Shown here one piece after another: positions 33,510 to 46,389 of a stretch of 64,000 bases of DNA. Positions within the stretch are counted from its first letter, which is position 1; the number at the start of each line of letters is the position of its first letter. The position numbers and the translations under genes were made by a program. The notes under the pieces are model-generated. The model was not told the origin of the DNA. It saw nothing but the letters and a program-made list of their open reading frames with translations, and searched no databases. Location: the NCBI GenBank assembly GCA_911728435.2, contig OU452216.1, positions 8,134,342-8,198,341 of the forward strand, read 5' to 3'. The stretch comes from Apoderus coryli. Lineage: Eukaryota > Arthropoda > Insecta > Coleoptera > Attelabidae.

Positions 33510-34475
33510 CCAATTACGCTTTTAGTTATAAGTTTGCAGCCTCTAGTTTATGCGAAAATATTCCTGACTAAACAATTTGAAGATTGTAATATAGGATTTG
33601 TAGAACTGGCTCTAACCATTTGCTAGGAATTTAGAACTTTTTACCTGTACAATGCATCCGAAGCCTTTAGAGCCTTCAGCTTTATATCGAAAGCTCCATT
33701 AAACATTTTAACTCATGTCATGTTTCGACAAACCTCGTCGCCTTCTTCAGGTATATTTAAAGCTGTATATATATATATTATAAGATTGTACATACATAAA
33801 AAATACTAATTATAAAGTAGAAATTGTTTATTCATAACTAAAGTTGTTTCAAATTTCACAAATTTCAAAGATAATAAAAACAAATTTTGGCAAATCAATT
33901 AGTCTAGTCAAAAAGTAAAGAATCTTGTATATATCCTAATGTATATAGTAAAATGTATTTAAATAAACTATTTATTGAAAATATTGTGTGTTTATTAATT
34001 CATTTTAGTAAAGGATCACAAACATGATGATGGCGGAGGCCGTAACTAGTCCCTACTATTTTATAAAATCAACCAAAAAATGCAATACAAATCATTTTGT
34101 TACACCACTGTCTTTCACGTCTTTTCCCGCCAAAATCACCAAACATCTTGCGCCAGGTGCAACTCGCATCCGATAGAAACAGAAAAGGCACATGAAAAAA
34201 AAATGATAGGGGCATGTTTTTACCTAAGTAGTCGAGATTTTAAAATTTAAAGTTCTGTATTATTATTATTATGGTGTAAAAATACTACCTGTAATATACC
34301 GACTGTCCCAAAACATTAACATTGTATTGGAAATAGAGAGCTTGGAAATTTGACATCGTCATGAAGGGTAGTTTTTTAGGTTTTGAATGATTCTGTGTCA
34401 TCATCAACTAATCATGCCTGACCTGTTAATGATGATGACAGTTTAAACTCTATCGATACCTATAATAGATAAATA
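33510..34475. other. Spacer with a CCTGAAGA...CGAAAC hairpin motif
   Basis: On the minus strand at 33722-33751 there is CCTGAAGA, then a short stem-loop, then GAAAC, discussed as a finding. TTTTCCCGCCAAAA at 34122-34135 is a perfect E2F-type site. No ORF is supported. Confidence 0.35.
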
Positions 34476-34960
34476 TACAAGGTGTTTTCGAGAAATTCGA
34501 GTTTTCCAGAATTTTATTAAAGCTGTTTACTAAGGACCAGTTTTGTCCTAAAATTTTCAAACTCGAATTTCTTGAAAACCTTTAAGTTTTTCGAGAAAAA
34601 ACAAGTATGCCTTTTTTATGTAGAAAACTTTATTTTATCACATTTTTAACACAAAATCAATAAAAGTCACAAGAAAAAAAAGTTAGGTTATAATAAAGGC
34701 AAGGGTCCCCCCCGTTTACCCGCCTATGGTCATCCTTTTTTATTCAATTTCATGCCAGTTTACGACATTTAACTAGGTAAATAAATATGCTATATTTGAT
34801 TTGATTATCTTTACTAGTTTCGAAAATATTTCAAAATAATCGTCTTCAGGCAGTCATCTTTAACACCCTGTATCTTTCCAAATAAGGGCTTTTCAAAAAA
34901 TTACAATTTAGGTTGTTTTCATGATTAGACGACCCCAATTCGCTCACAAATTTTCCCCAC
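34476..34960. repeat. Interspersed repeat with CTCGAATTTCTCGAAAAC hairpin
   Basis: The segment AAACTCGAATTTCT followed by AAAACCTTTAAGTTTTTCGAG and AAAACAAGTATGCC, then GTTAGGTTATAAT, CCCCCCGTTTACCCGCCTAT and TTTAACACCCTGTATC, recurs twice at 54370-55130 and partly at 50460-50580. The second half carries the inverted GTTTCG...CTTCAGG motif at 34817-34850. Confidence 0.7.
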
Positions 34961-35440
34961 CTTTTTATATAAACAATTTTACAGTGTCAGTTTGAGTTAC
35001 CCTATATATTTTAGCGTCCACCTTGAAAGTGTTGTAGATGACGATGACGCCGAAAAAGAAAACAAGCAAGCAGGTGTGCCAATAATAATAAAAGAAGGGA
35101 TGTGGCTGTCTGGAAACACGTGCACTGATAGATTCCACCAGCATTCCAAAAAAAAAAGAAAAGCAAGACATAATATACCTACCTACAAATAATGAAGGTG
35201 ATTTAAAAGTTAAATATCCCCGATAGTTTGCTTTTAAAGGGCGCAATGCTAACATTTTGGCGGGAATTTACCAAGTAAGGTCTCTTTCTTCCGATTATAT
35301 AAGATATTCATACAGGGTGGTCAAAAAAGTAGTACAACAGTTGAAAGTCGATTTTTTCAAATGGAACAAGTATATTTTTATAATTTTACCTTGCTTATCA
35401 GTAGCAATACTCCTAGGGTCTTGATAATACCGAGATAATT

Positions 35441-35928
35441 TTAATTAGAGCTGCTATGGCCTGTTATTTTTATTAATTGCTGTTCAGGAATTCCTTTATT
35501 TGCCAAATGGCTAACTGCAGTTGATCTGTTCGAATGATTGGATATCTTTTTACACTTAGTGTCCAAACCAATAGCTTGCGCGGATGATTTGGTCCACATA
35601 TTAATTGTGTTCTTGCCTACCGGTATATTGTCAAACCATGTGTCACTTTCGGATTTCCACAAACGATTTGGTCTCAAGAATAGGCGACTGGAAGTAATAT
35701 GTTTCCCCCTTTTGGACAATACTTTATGGAATAACCGAACAGGGCATGCAATTTCGTTTGCAATATTTGGAACAAGCCACTTACTATTTGTACAACTGTT
35801 CGATCCTCCTTGGCATGTTTTACTGAATATTGGATTGTATTCAATTCTGTTGGTTGGCGTTCCATCATTATTTTTCTCAATCGTGAAATAATCTATAAGG
35901 CAATCAGCTACAATATTTATTTATTTAT
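35441..35928 (-). pseudogene. Crypton-like tyrosine recombinase, copy 3 C-terminal part
   Basis: From ADCLIDYF through NRLWKSESDTWFDN to NHSNRSTAVSHLANKG and ITGHSSSN, where it stops at the deletion. HxxR and the GH are present; the Tyr is lost. Frame breaks lie near 35800 and the N-terminal part (37430-37887, with MKKADGTEYKEA and KRLQQDPNKRK) is separated by the LINE. Confidence 0.82.
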
Positions 35929-37417
35929 CAATCTACGGACAAAGTCCATTATTACAACATGTACAAAACAATAGCATACAACATAATACAGAAATTATAA
36001 AACTTACATAACTCTAGACTATCCATTAAATTGAACTTAATAAAAAAAACAAAAAACCAGCAATTGCGCGACATACAACAACGCTCGCTGATGTTAAGGA
36101 ATTAATGAATGATATTTTATTTTAAATTTTAAAAACAAGGAATTAGGGAAACCATTCATCTCTAGACCCTCTCCTCAAGCGACCGGCGAACTCACCAAAT
36201 GGTGCAAAGAAATCGATGTTATGATTAGAACAACGATTCGCCAGTCGCGCCACTCTGGTGACAAAGGTATTCATAGCGTAGTTCGCGCGGTGGAACGAGA
36301 CGTGAAAGAGATCAGAACTTCTGCTTTGTCTAGGGGGAACATGAAAACCAATCTGGGATAAAAGACTAGAAGATAAAAGAGTATTGTTTAAAATTTTATA
36401 TAGTATAGTCAGATCCCTGACAACCCTGCGGGCGCCCAATGTAGCCAACTCCAGCTCACTCAGCAATACGCCGTAGTTTAAGTTAAAATTAACGGGTCGT
36501 TCACGGCCGAACCTAAAATGAACGTACCTCAGAAAACGGTGCTGAACCCTCTCGATACAGACAGTGTGACAAACATAAGATGGAGACCACACCGCAGAGG
36601 CGTACTCCAAATGTGGCCTCACAAGGGATGTGTACAGGGCTCCGAATGTACCAATCTGACTGAAATCCCCCGAACAACGTCTGATGAAGCCCAACATCTT
36701 AATGGACCGCGATGTCGCACGCCTGATGTGGTCGGTGTAACTCAGTGAAGAATCCAAGTAGACACCCAGATCCTTGACCAAAGACTTATAATCCAAAGCG
36801 TCCAGGTCAATAAAGTATTCGTGAAAAAGTGGATCCCTAGTACGGTTAAAATTAACGCAAAAGCACTTCGATATATTCAAATCCAACCCATTCGCCTCGC
36901 ACCAATGCACAAGCCGAATAACATGCTCCTGCAAAAGGTAGCAATCGGATGGGCCTGCAATACGCCTATAACACTTTAGATCATCAGCAAATAACTTGAT
37001 CTCACTATGAATGAAACATTGCTCTATGTCATTGACAAATAAGTTAAATAATAAGGGGCCCAAATAAGACCCCTGAGGAACACCAGATGAAACTAATATG
37101 GAATGAAACTCATTGATCCGGACAACCTGAGTTCTACCACATAAGTAGCTCCCCAACCAGTCCAACATAGGCGCAGAGACTCCAACAATCCCAAGCTTCT
37201 CAATGAGAAGCCGATGGTTGACACTGTCGAAAGCCTTAGAGAAGTCGGTGTAAATGGCACGAACTTGATATCCGTGCTCCAAAGCCCGGGACAAGTAGTT
37301 TGTGAATTCGAGGAGATTGAGCTCGGTAGATTTACCTGCCTGAAATCCAAATTGATCGGAGATCACTAATGGCCCTAGAGTGGCCGTCAGATAACGAATG
37401 ATCAGGTTTTCGACTAT
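35929..37417 (-). mobile_element. CR1/Jockey-like LINE inserted in Crypton copy 3
   Basis: Reads from IVENLIIRYL through GFQAGKSTELNLLEFTNYLS, IYTDFSKAFDSVNHRLL (motif A), SSGVPQGSYLGPLLFNL and IKLFADDLKCYRRI (intact FADD), then the thumb and a C-terminus ending RLRRGSRDEWFP. The 3' UTR ends in ATTTA repeats at 35929-35940 after GACTTTGTCCGTAG. It is the same family as 41963-43990 and 53989-54200. The first residues of the long open reading (MGYMYTRRFTKK) come from Crypton DNA in another frame and are an accident. The 438-residue reading has no internal stop, so the insertion is fairly young. Confidence 0.88.
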
Positions 37418-37426
37418 GGTAATTTT

Positions 37427-37887
37427 TTTTGTAAACCTTCTGGTGTACATGTATCCCATAATCCAATGATTCTAGCCAAATCACTTGAACTCAAATTTGA
37501 TGAACTGCATTTTCGTTTGTTTGGATCCTGCTGTAATCTTTTACGTTTTGCATTTCTTGCATCTCGCGCATTTTTCAATATCACACTGGTACACGGGTCG
37601 AATACAATTTTGAAGTAATTGAAGTATTTTTCCTGGAGTAGCCTACTCGTAGTATTCCAAATTGTTTTTACAGTTGCTTCTTTATATTCAGTTCCGTCAG
37701 CTTTTTTCATATTTACCGCATAATCTTTCAATATATTAGCCAAATTATGCAAACTCGTTTCAGCATTCAGTTCGTATTCTCTGGTCGCACAAAACTCGAG
37801 AAATATTTTCCATACATGATTTGATTGTATTTTTTGGTATATTATTAGATATAATATCATTAATTGCATCGTTAGATGCAATACCAA
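37427..37887 (-). pseudogene. Crypton-like tyrosine recombinase, copy 3 N-terminal part
   Basis: Open from WKIFLEFCATREYEL to LARIIGLWDTCTPEGLQKK. It includes the least damaged core-binding region of all copies (SLHNLANILKDYAVNM, then VKTIWNTTSRLLQEKYF). The natural start (MSRRFGIAS in copy 1) has become ATA near 37910, and a short deletion shifts the frame before VWKIF. Confidence 0.82.
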
Positions 37888-38054
37888 ATCTTCGCGATAT
37901 TTTTAAACCAGTTGTCAGTTTGACGTTTAATTAATTTTTAATAAAAAAAAAACACCAAACTGAAAGCACCACATGTAGGTGATTGGATGAAATTTGACAC
38001 ATGACTTAAAATTAAGTAATTTGATTGGAATTAGGACAATTCTGTAATAGGTTG

Positions 38055-38330
38055 TCGCTTTCGAAAATGCTTTAAATTTTCTGTCATAGCTACTGAATAG
38101 CTTTGTAAAGTTCTCTAAAATGTCCCTGATTTAATGTCGTACGAGTTTCATCTTGGCCTGGAGATGGGAATTCGTGAAATGGTTTTGCTCGCATTTGATT
38201 CGGTTTGTCGATTGCTCCATTGCATTCTGGTGTGTACTAGTGAAGTCATGTTTCATCCATTGTCACATATCGACGATACAATTCCATTTTATTGCAGTTT
38301 AGCCATCGAATATTAACTATAGACAAGAAG
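38055..38330 (-). pseudogene. mariner transposase remnant, second family
   Basis: Minus-strand reading MELYRRYVTMDETW-like then LH-stop-YTPECN, then MRAKPFHEFPSPGQDETRT. TMDET is the catalytic Asp block and YTPE follows as in irritans-type mariners. In-frame stops and missing parts make it a fragment. No TIR found. Confidence 0.6.
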
Positions 38331-39199
38331 GTCCATCAGACGCTGAAAACGGCATCGACTCGTCGCATTCTCAGCTACATTTCTGGCCCGCTACTATAAG
38401 ATACTATACTATAACTATAAGCGCGGCGAATTGCTTTATAGACATGAAAATCAGAGGTACCGACACGATGAGAACCCAACTGTATATTATTTGCTATAAC
38501 TGACGAATTAATAGTCAGATTGCTGTCAAATTGATACACGTATCAGGTGAAGGTTAGTACTAAATAAAAATCATATGGAAAAAATTCTAGTAACGCCATC
38601 TATCATGGACTTTTTGAATGTTTTCATATTTGTGAGGAAATAAATATTAAAATTTGAAAAGTTCTTTATAAACATTTACCTGAACAAATTATACGGGTAT
38701 TACCTTATATTTCCTCATCCAAGAAAAACAGTCACCGGAAATTTGCATGTAAATCTAACAGTGGGTTGTTCTAAAGTATCGGTAGAATAATATAAATAAG
38801 TTTTGTCATGCAGAAGAGATTATCAACCGTATCAAAAATGACTGTAATGAAATCAATGAACTTCATCAAGTTAACAACAACAATAGGTTTGAACAAATTA
38901 TTGAAGTGTAATAATTACAATAGATTTTTATGAATGCTTCACTGAATTTTAATGATTTTTTAAGGTCTAGACTTTTGGCACCAACAAATCAATTTCCTTA
39001 CGTAAATATACATTTGTTTTTATTTGTAAAAAAAATTATATCGCAATTTTTTTAAATCTTTTAGCTTCTAATGCATTCACTGAACCGAAAAGGTACGTGA
39101 TATTAATAAAAAAGTGCTTCAAATCAATGAACGGCAACATTAAATTTGAGCCGATGATGGGTGATATTAATACAATGAACGTTCGTACATAAATTCGGT
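38331..39199. other. Unassigned spacer
   Basis: AT-rich; CGCCATCTA at 38594-38602 is a half CTCF-like site. No gene is supported. Confidence 0.3.
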
Positions 39200-39600
39200 A
39201 GCGAATTCTGTACGTTGAATTAATAAATAAAGAACATAAATTTATGCTCGCCGGTTATTGATCTTACGAATGATGGACATTAATTTATAACTCCTGTACG
39301 TTAAAACGATGTTACCAGGTTGTTAATGTTACGAACGATGAAGATTAGTTTATGTCTCCAATACGTAAAACCGATGTTAGCTGGTTATTAATGTTACGAA
39401 CGATGAACATTAATCTATGACTTTTGTACATTAAACCGATGTCTGAAGGTTATTAATGTTACGAACGAGAAACATGAATCTATGACTTTTGTACGTTAAA
39501 CCAATGTTAGCTGATTATTACATTGGGTTATAATAATTGTTTTACGTAATTGTGTTCGCCGGAAATTATTATTACGAAAGATTGAGATTATTGTTCTGTA
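39200..39600. repeat. 65-bp minisatellite
   Basis: TTACGAACGATGAACATTAA-type units begin near 39264, 39329, 39394 and 39459, exactly 65 bases apart, with a more diverged unit near 39575. Each unit also carries TTTTGTACGTTAAACCGATG or a variant. Confidence 0.8.
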
Positions 39601-39878
39601 TTCAATCAATACTCGCGAGCATATAGGTACATATGTATTATGTGTACTGCAAAGTGCAGTATGGTTCAAATATACTAGTACCAATGGTTAGAGAATTTAA
39701 AAGCCCAAATAAGACTCAAAATTATCTTGCTGTACGTCCATTGATTTGATGCACCTGCTTTGTAAATAAATTAAATCATATTTGTACGACACTCGAAATC
39801 TAAAGGCTTTATTTTTAATTTAGTTAATATTAAATGCTAAACATGTCAGATTCGTCTGTCGTCTGAGGTGAAAAGGGA

Positions 39879-40180
39879 GAAAAAACTATATTTGGAAACT
39901 AAAGTCCGCGGAAATTCTTCTAAACAAAATTGGAAATTATGCAAGGGAAAATATCACAATACCGTCTTTTATTCATGATGTTGATAATATTAATGATTTT
40001 TTTGTGGCCACTTCTACCAACAATACGGACCCAGGAACGATCAATTTTTACTTAGGTAATAAAATTAGCCCTGATATTAACTTTGAATTTACAATGGTGG
40101 ATCATGGGGAGATACTTGATGCATTGCTTGGGATTAAGTCAAATGCTGTAGGCAGTGACAATACAGTATTGATATGCTAG
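39879..40180 (+). mobile_element. Non-LTR fragment, linker before the RT domain
   Basis: An open reading without a start codon includes NYIWKLKSAEILLNKIGNYA, NDFFVATSTNNTDP, INFYLGNKISP and LDALLGIKSNAVGSDNTVL. The IKSNAVGSD block is the conserved entrance to the RT fingers in CR1/Jockey elements. It stops at once after that, in a TAG repeat, so both ends are truncated. Confidence 0.7.
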
Positions 40181-40189
40181 TAGTAGTAG

Positions 40190-41960
40190 TTGTCCGTTTA
40201 TAATGCCCTTTATACAGCATCTAGTTAATTACTATATAGAAACGAGGAAAGGAATACCGCACTGTGTTTTTTTTCGTTTTAAACTGACTTTAGTTTTGTA
40301 CTTTACTAAATGGTACTTATATAAAAGGATTACTACTTACCTTATATTTCTACATTTGTTGTATTATTTGGGAACAAATTTTAAAAATAGATTTAGGAAC
40401 ACACTTCACTTTTCAACTGTATACATTTAACTAAACAAAACAAAAAGAACGCGTAAACAAAAAGTCTATGAGAATGCCATAATGTCAATGTTTTGAGTAT
40501 TCAGTCTATGGTCCGGGTGCATTGATTTGCGCGCGTTAATCAGAATTTAACGGTTAGGTTCGTAAAATTAATGCTTAGCATCCATTGAATCAACGATGAT
40601 CGTTTATTAGTTTTTATGTTCGCTGTTCATAGGTGTATGATTTACAAATTATTGTGTTAAAGGCGAAGAGCATAAATTAATAAATTTAAAACATTGAAGC
40701 AATAAATAGTGACATTATATTATATTGATGAAAAAAACAATACATTTTCGATGTCTTGCATTTATTCATTAATGTTTCATCGTACATTGTTTCTATGTAT
40801 GAAATTATTAATTTATGATCAAAATTCATTGTAACAGTGACCAATTCATAATATTAATGTTCAAAATATTGATGACAACCATTGTTTTACGTACAATATT
40901 TTTTTCAGTGTTCAAATTTCAAATAAATCGAACTGTACATAATATAATCGAACCATTTAAATTAGAAACATATCAAATGAACTCCTACTAAGGTAAAGTT
41001 TAATAATTGCATTGTGATGAGACTACAAAAAACCTTTAATCGAAAAATTCCCGTTAACCAAAGTAGGTAAAATTTCAAACGGTTAACAGATGTTTCCTTT
41101 TCTATAACTTACACACTATGTACCTTTTAATAAATAAAAAAAAAATAACACAGATGATCAAAACGATATAGAAGAATTAAATAATATCTGATAATGTATT
41201 AAATGAATTGAACACAAATTGGGGGGCCATACATGTATGACCATTTTAACCAGGTACCCGCATCATCGGTGGTCGCGTATCACCATTATTAGAATGCGAT
41301 ATTATGTACTTCCATTATTTACAATTTAGTTGATCGGTATCTGGCGACAAATAGGGGGATGCACGTGCTACAAATTCTAGAGTGGACTTCACGACGTCAA
41401 ACTTATCATGCAAATTCGCTAACGACAAACCCTTGTTTTAGGACACCCTGTAATAACTGAAAATGCTGCATCCTAAATCATTTACTCTTCCATTTTAATT
41501 ATACAGTTGCATTTCCCGCCAAATCTTGCACAAAAAAAAAATAAGGACCTTTTAAAAAGAAGCAGGTGTTATGGGCTGTGTTCTGTGTGCACTTGTTCGG
41601 TCCTTCTTTTTTTATTTTATAAGAAACCCTGCATAGACGTGATTTCCTTTAGCAGCTGCGGAAGTACCTTGGCTCGCATAAAACGACGGGTACTACCTAT
41701 CGTACCTAATCAAATAAAAGCGGACGCGATTATTGTGATTCTCCGTTAGCATCAGCATATAGAGGCGTTTAATCGTTTTGTTTATTATCAATTCTGAATA
41801 ATTATGGTCATTATTGTAATACGTGAATTATTATATAAAAAAAAAGAACAGATTTCCAACAAAAGTCGCAATTTTTAAAATTAATATTAATAGCAACAAT
41901 AAAATGGATTAAAATCACTTGTTTTTACATTCGTAAATCTCTTAGTTGGACAGATCTTGA
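40190..41960. other. Spacer with no recognised gene
   Basis: AT-rich sequence with several ATTAATG motifs near 40560-40860. TTTCCCGCCAAA at 41512-41523 is an E2F-type site; ACACCCTGTA at 41441. Nothing coding is supported. Confidence 0.35.
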
Positions 41961-41962
41961 CT

Positions 41963-43990
41963 TTTTATTTATTTATTCACGGACAAAGTCCATTTATACA
42001 GCAGACACTATAATATAACAAATATAATTCCATGCAATCCTACACAAATTCAATAATTTTACAAAACCTAAGAAACTCTAAATTACACAATAAGTAGACA
42101 ATTTAAACATAATTCAAGTTATACTAAAGCTATTCGCAAGACCCACACCAGGAATAAAAGGAAAACCATGATCGTCAACGCAACAGGCATCGATCGACTT
42201 ACGCAAAACTGCCGTCACGACGCTCACATTTCAAGCGGCGAATAAATTCACTTATAGGCGCAAAGAAATCAACGCTTAAGCAAGAATTCGCCATCCTGGC
42301 CACTCTAGGGACAAAATTATTTCCTTCGTAATTTGTACGGTGAAATTCCTCATGGAAAAGGTGAGAGTATCTATTGTTCCTAGACGGTACATGAAAATGA
42401 ATATTGGACAACCAATAAGAAGACGATACCATATTGTTCAAAAGCTTATAAAGTATTAATAGATCTCTGACGACCCTGCGATCGCTCAATGTCGTAAGCC
42501 CCAGCTCGCTCATCATAGTTCCGTAATCGAACACAAAATCGATAGGACGCGGACGACCAAGCTTAAAGTGAACATACCTAAGGAAACGCCGCTGAACGCT
42601 CTCAACTCGGGCAGAATGGCAACCGTATGACGGGGTCCAAACCGCCGAGGCATACTCCAAATGTGGTCTGACGAGCGTCGTGAACAAAATTCTAATAGTA
42701 TTCACATTACTGAAATAAACCGAGCAACGCTTTATGAAGCCCAACACTTTCAGAGACCTGGAAGTCGAGTGCCTGATGTGATCCACAAAGCTCAAGGAAG
42801 TGTCCAGGTAAACTCCCAGATCCTTGACAGAAGATTTGTATTTTAGGACTGAATGGTCGACAAAATATTCATACAAAAGAGGTCTCCTGGTTCGGTTGAA
42901 ATTTACGCAAAAGCACTTAGAAACATTTAAAGTCATACCATGCAACTCACACCAATGCACAAATCTCACAACATCCTCCTGCAGAAGATAACAATCTGTG
43001 GGACCTCCGATACGCCGGTAACACTTCGGGTCGTCGGCGAAAAGCCTGAATTCACTGTGAATGAAACACTGCTTGATATCATTTATAAATAAGTTAAATA
43101 ACAATGGCCCGAGGTGAGAACCCTGGGGGACACCAGAAGAAACCGAAATAGGGTCAGAAAGCAAATCACTGAAACGGACTATCTGGGTTCTGCCAGTCAG
43201 GTAGCTCTCCAACCATCTCAACAAAGGTGCCGACATGCCAATACACTCCAGCTTGTGAATAAGGAGACGGTGATTCACGCAGTCGAAGGCCTTGGAAAAA
43301 TCGGTGTAGATTGCATGAACCTGGTAACCGCCCTCCAAGGCCCGTGACAAATAATGTGTGTATTCCAGAAGATTAAGCTCAGTAGACCGACCGGACTGGA
43401 AACTGAACTGTTCATCAATTATAATCGGCTTAAATATAGTTGTTAGATATCTTGTTATTAAACTCTCGAAAAGCTTAGGAATGGAGTTGAGAATACAAAC
43501 TGGACGATAATTTGATACGTCACCTCTGTTACCAGATTTGAAAATTGGGGTGATAAAACTCGACTTCCATGCAACCGGAAAGTGGCCCGAGCGAAGAGAT
43601 AAGTTGAAAATAATTTGAACGGGTATTGAGGAACAATGGAGGAATCCCATCCGGACCCGCGGACTTCCTTATATTCATTTTACTGAGCACATCAAAACTG
43701 TACTCAGAAACACTCACAAACTCCTCATCAAGGTCACCGGCGATCAAATCCACATTCTTATCGTTATAAACCAACTGGAAATATGCCGCAAACAGATCAG
43801 CACTCGCCTGACCCCCGTCAACGGAATCATCTCCCCAAGACATACGTGAAGGAAACTCGGCAGATCCTCTCTTTGAATTTATGAATCTCCAGAAAGCCCC
43901 AATATTTGCAGGTATTTCATCCTTAATAGAGGATGTATAAGACTTATAACACTCACCAATCAGGCGCTTACATTCACTTTTAATCAAAAA
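41963..43990 (-). mobile_element. CR1/Jockey-like LINE, 5' truncated
   Basis: Longest copy of its family here. Minus-strand order: SECKRLIGECYKSYTSSIKD, WRFINSKRGSAEFPSRMSWG, NIRKSAGPDGIPPLFL (linker), then after a frame break FPVAWKSSFITPIFKSGNRG, NYRPVCILNSIPKLFESLI, IYTDFSKAFDCVNHRLL, SSGVPQGSHLGPLLFNL and FRLFADDPKCYRRI, the thumb and a C-terminus ending RLKCERRDGSFA. The 3' tail is TTTA repeats at 41963-41978. The 5' end is joined to a TACAGGGCATTCCAC motif. Confidence 0.88.
42199..43650 (-). pseudogene. Reverse transcriptase of the 41963-43990 LINE
   Basis: A 483-residue open reading that covers fingers, palm, thumb and C-terminus with motif A Asp (DFSKAFD), GVPQGSHLGP and FADD in order. 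The Met is internal. One frame break near 43640 separates it from its linker (43529-44062). It is the least decayed RT in the window, but the lack of an endonuclease makes the element non-autonomous. Confidence 0.87.
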
Positions 43991-44235
43991 AATTAAAATA
44001 TACAGGGCATTCCACAAGACAAACATAATCGAAGAGATTTTCCAAAAGTTATAAGTATACATAAAAAAGCCACATTAAAATAAACTCAGAACTTAACGGA
44101 TCAAAGAACTGTCATATTGGAGATCCTGTATACAATATACAGAATGACTTTTTCTTCTAAAAATCATTACTCTCTCGTTTGTAGCGTTCTTCCACTTGAA
44201 TGACAGAAGGAAGTTAAAAAATTGTTTTATTAAAA

Positions 44236-44590
44236 CTGTTATTTTTGATATACCCTGTATGGTAATCGTAAATTTGGAATTTGAAATTGTAGTTTTGACA
44301 CAGGCAGACGTTTTTATAAAGAATGACTTTTTCTTCTAAATCGACAAATAAAAAAGTTTTTCCTCTTCCAAACTCTATCCCTGGACACATTGTATATTCT
44401 ATTAACTATTATTTATTTATTCTATTGCTTTTTTCCTCTATTTCATATATTCACCAATCAAATTTGTCTATTCCTAGCGTCGTACCACTTTTGTGGAAAA
44501 ATGTCAATCAGCAAATTTTGTCTATTTCGTAGATAAATTATTAATCAGCAAAAAATACCGCCTGACATTAAAAATTCTATACAGTTTTAC
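44236..44590 (-). repeat. Inverted second copy of the 32415-32790 repeat
   Basis: The reverse complement matches 32415-32790 closely across its length, from CTGTATAGAATTTTTAATGT through CCACAAAAGTGGTAC and GTGTCCA(G)GG to CAGGGTATATCAAAAATAA. Confidence 0.8.
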
Positions 44591-44599
44591 TTAAACTTA

Positions 44600-45480
44600 T
44601 CAAGAAGGTCATTCTGAAAGCCACGAGATTTGAAACACAAAAACACTCAATAGATAAATAAAATTTGTAAAAAATGACAATTAAATAAATAAAATTAACA
44701 CTTCTTTTGTATTTTTGTGTTATAATATTACACTGTAATCAATAGGTATAATATTACCACCTAAATCGCTCTACTTCACATCCTATTTTACTCATCTGCG
44801 TCTTATTTTACAACGTTTCCTTTTACCACAGGTCCGTAATTTGTATTTCATATTCATTCACAGAACAATATTGCCGCAACACAATCAAACAAAACAACAA
44901 GATTTAAACAAAAAACCGCACACGTATTCATTGATGAACATAAAAATATAAAAAATAAGTAAATGAAAGTCATCTGCTCTACCAAATATGCTCTTCCGAC
45001 GACTTAATCCTGCCCTGTAAAATGTATCATATTATTATAATGTAAAGGTGTCCTTTATTCCATGTAAAACAGATCCCTCTCTATCTAACATTCACCATAT
45101 GCATAGGATATAGAAAATTTCCGGTGCTCGAGCTTGATTCATCACACATGGGCAGGTTATGTGTGAATCGGTACTGTACAGTACACCTAAGTTTGAGATG
45201 AAAATAGTTTTTGACGAACGTGCCCACCCCAATCATATTTTTCAATTTTATTTTTATTTTTAAACACATATGGCAGCAGAATTTTTATTTTGATGAATTA
45301 CGTATAGGTATGGCAGCTCTTAAATTTTGAATAATACTGTTTATGATTGATGTAGATCTCATTAAGAGCATCTGGAAAAAAAGGGTGTCTGAAATATGAA
45401 AGGGACATTACATTCGGGACAATCAATATTTAGATCAAATTTAATGTCATTTTTTTCCATAGTCCGATTTCAAACTTTTT
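44600..45480. other. Unassigned spacer
   Basis: AT-rich; no supported gene or RNA. The end (ATTTTTTTCCATAGTCCGATTTCAAAC, 45450-45477, given as two parts TTTCCATAGTCCG and ATTTCAAAC) resembles 16520-16545. Confidence 0.3.
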
Positions 45481-45499
45481 TTTTTTTCAAAATGTAGAT

Positions 45500-46117
45500 A
45501 ATTGGAAGACTTAGAGTGTGGGATTAAAGTAAATGGTATACCAATTAACAACATACGGTATGCATACGCCACCGTAATCATTGCTGACAGTGACGAGGAC
45601 TTACAACTAATGCTGGAACAGATAAATACAGTTGGAAAGGGGAATGGTCTCAAAATAAACATACAAAAGACAAAGTACATGATAGTAAGCAGAAACCCTC
45701 CTCAAAATGCTGTGTTAAACTTGGAAGACCAACCTATTGAACGAGTGCAAAACTTTAAATACCTTGGAACCAACATAAATGAACAATGGAATCCCGAACA
45801 GGAAATTTGCTGTCGCATACAACAAGCGAGGCAAGCTTTCACAAGCCTAAGACTCTTTCTTTGCATTGTCCCTCAAATTAAGATGCAGAATGGTGCAGTG
45901 TTACGTCTGGTCCATCCTGTTATATGGAATGGAAACATGGACTCTGAAGATCCGGTCGATAAACAAGCTTAAGGCTTTTGAAATGTGGTGTCTAAGAAGG
46001 ATGTTACGTATATCGTGGGTAGACCGAGTTCGAAATGAAGACGTTCTTAGAAGGGCGGGATGCGAAAGAGAACTTTTCAACATAATCAAGAAGCGGAAAA
46101 TTGGATACCGCAAATGA
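45500..46117 (+). pseudogene. LINE reverse transcriptase fragment (IRYADDTVLI family)
   Basis: Starts MEDLECGIKVNGIPINNIRY, where YADD has become YAYA, then LKINIQKTKYMIVSR, VQNFKYLGTNINEQW, and in a second frame CYVWSILLYGMETWTLK, AFEMWCLRRMLRISW and IIKKRKIGY. Same family as 28581-29550, 5' and 3' truncated, with the catalytic motif destroyed. Confidence 0.83.
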
Positions 46118-46389
46118 TTTAAGTTTTTTTTTTAATAAAATGTGTCGCATTTAAAAAATGGACCACCAAAGTCCCTGTGCATTCAAATTAATTAGATAAC
46201 ACACCTAATACCTTACCTACGTGGACGAACTCCATATGGATGATGATTAGTATGCTCCCTATAGAGTATATAGTTACCGTTTAAAATGAAAGGGTGTCGT
46301 TTTTCTGAATATATATTTCAGTTTATTAGGTAATTGGTCTGTTAATATTATCGAATATCTTCAACACATATGGCATATGAACTGGTTGC

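Larger units (their letters stand above)
35398..37990 (-). mobile_element. Crypton-like element copy 3, interrupted by a LINE
   Basis: On the minus strand: 5' UTR (CATCCAATCACCT, 37975-37990), the dyad TTAAACGTCAAACTGAC (near 37915), recombinase parts, then a jump over the LINE insertion (35929-37417) to the catalytic end and the 3' terminus (ACCCTAGGAGTATTGCTACTG) at 35398-35440. About 32 bases of the AVELAWRGGEP region and the coding end after GHSSSN, with the hairpin, have been lost. Confidence 0.83.

Noticed and set aside
35538..35891. 117-residue + ORF
   Set aside because: Antisense to the Crypton recombinase copy 3; the similar 25821-26087 ORF is the same shadow of copy 2.
36143..37459. 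Host gene starting MGYMYTRRFTKK
   Set aside because: The start is Crypton DNA read in a wrong frame fused by chance to an inserted LINE RT.
41507..41749. 80-residue + ORF
   Set aside because: No recognised motif, and no splice or promoter support beyond one E2F-like site; not called.
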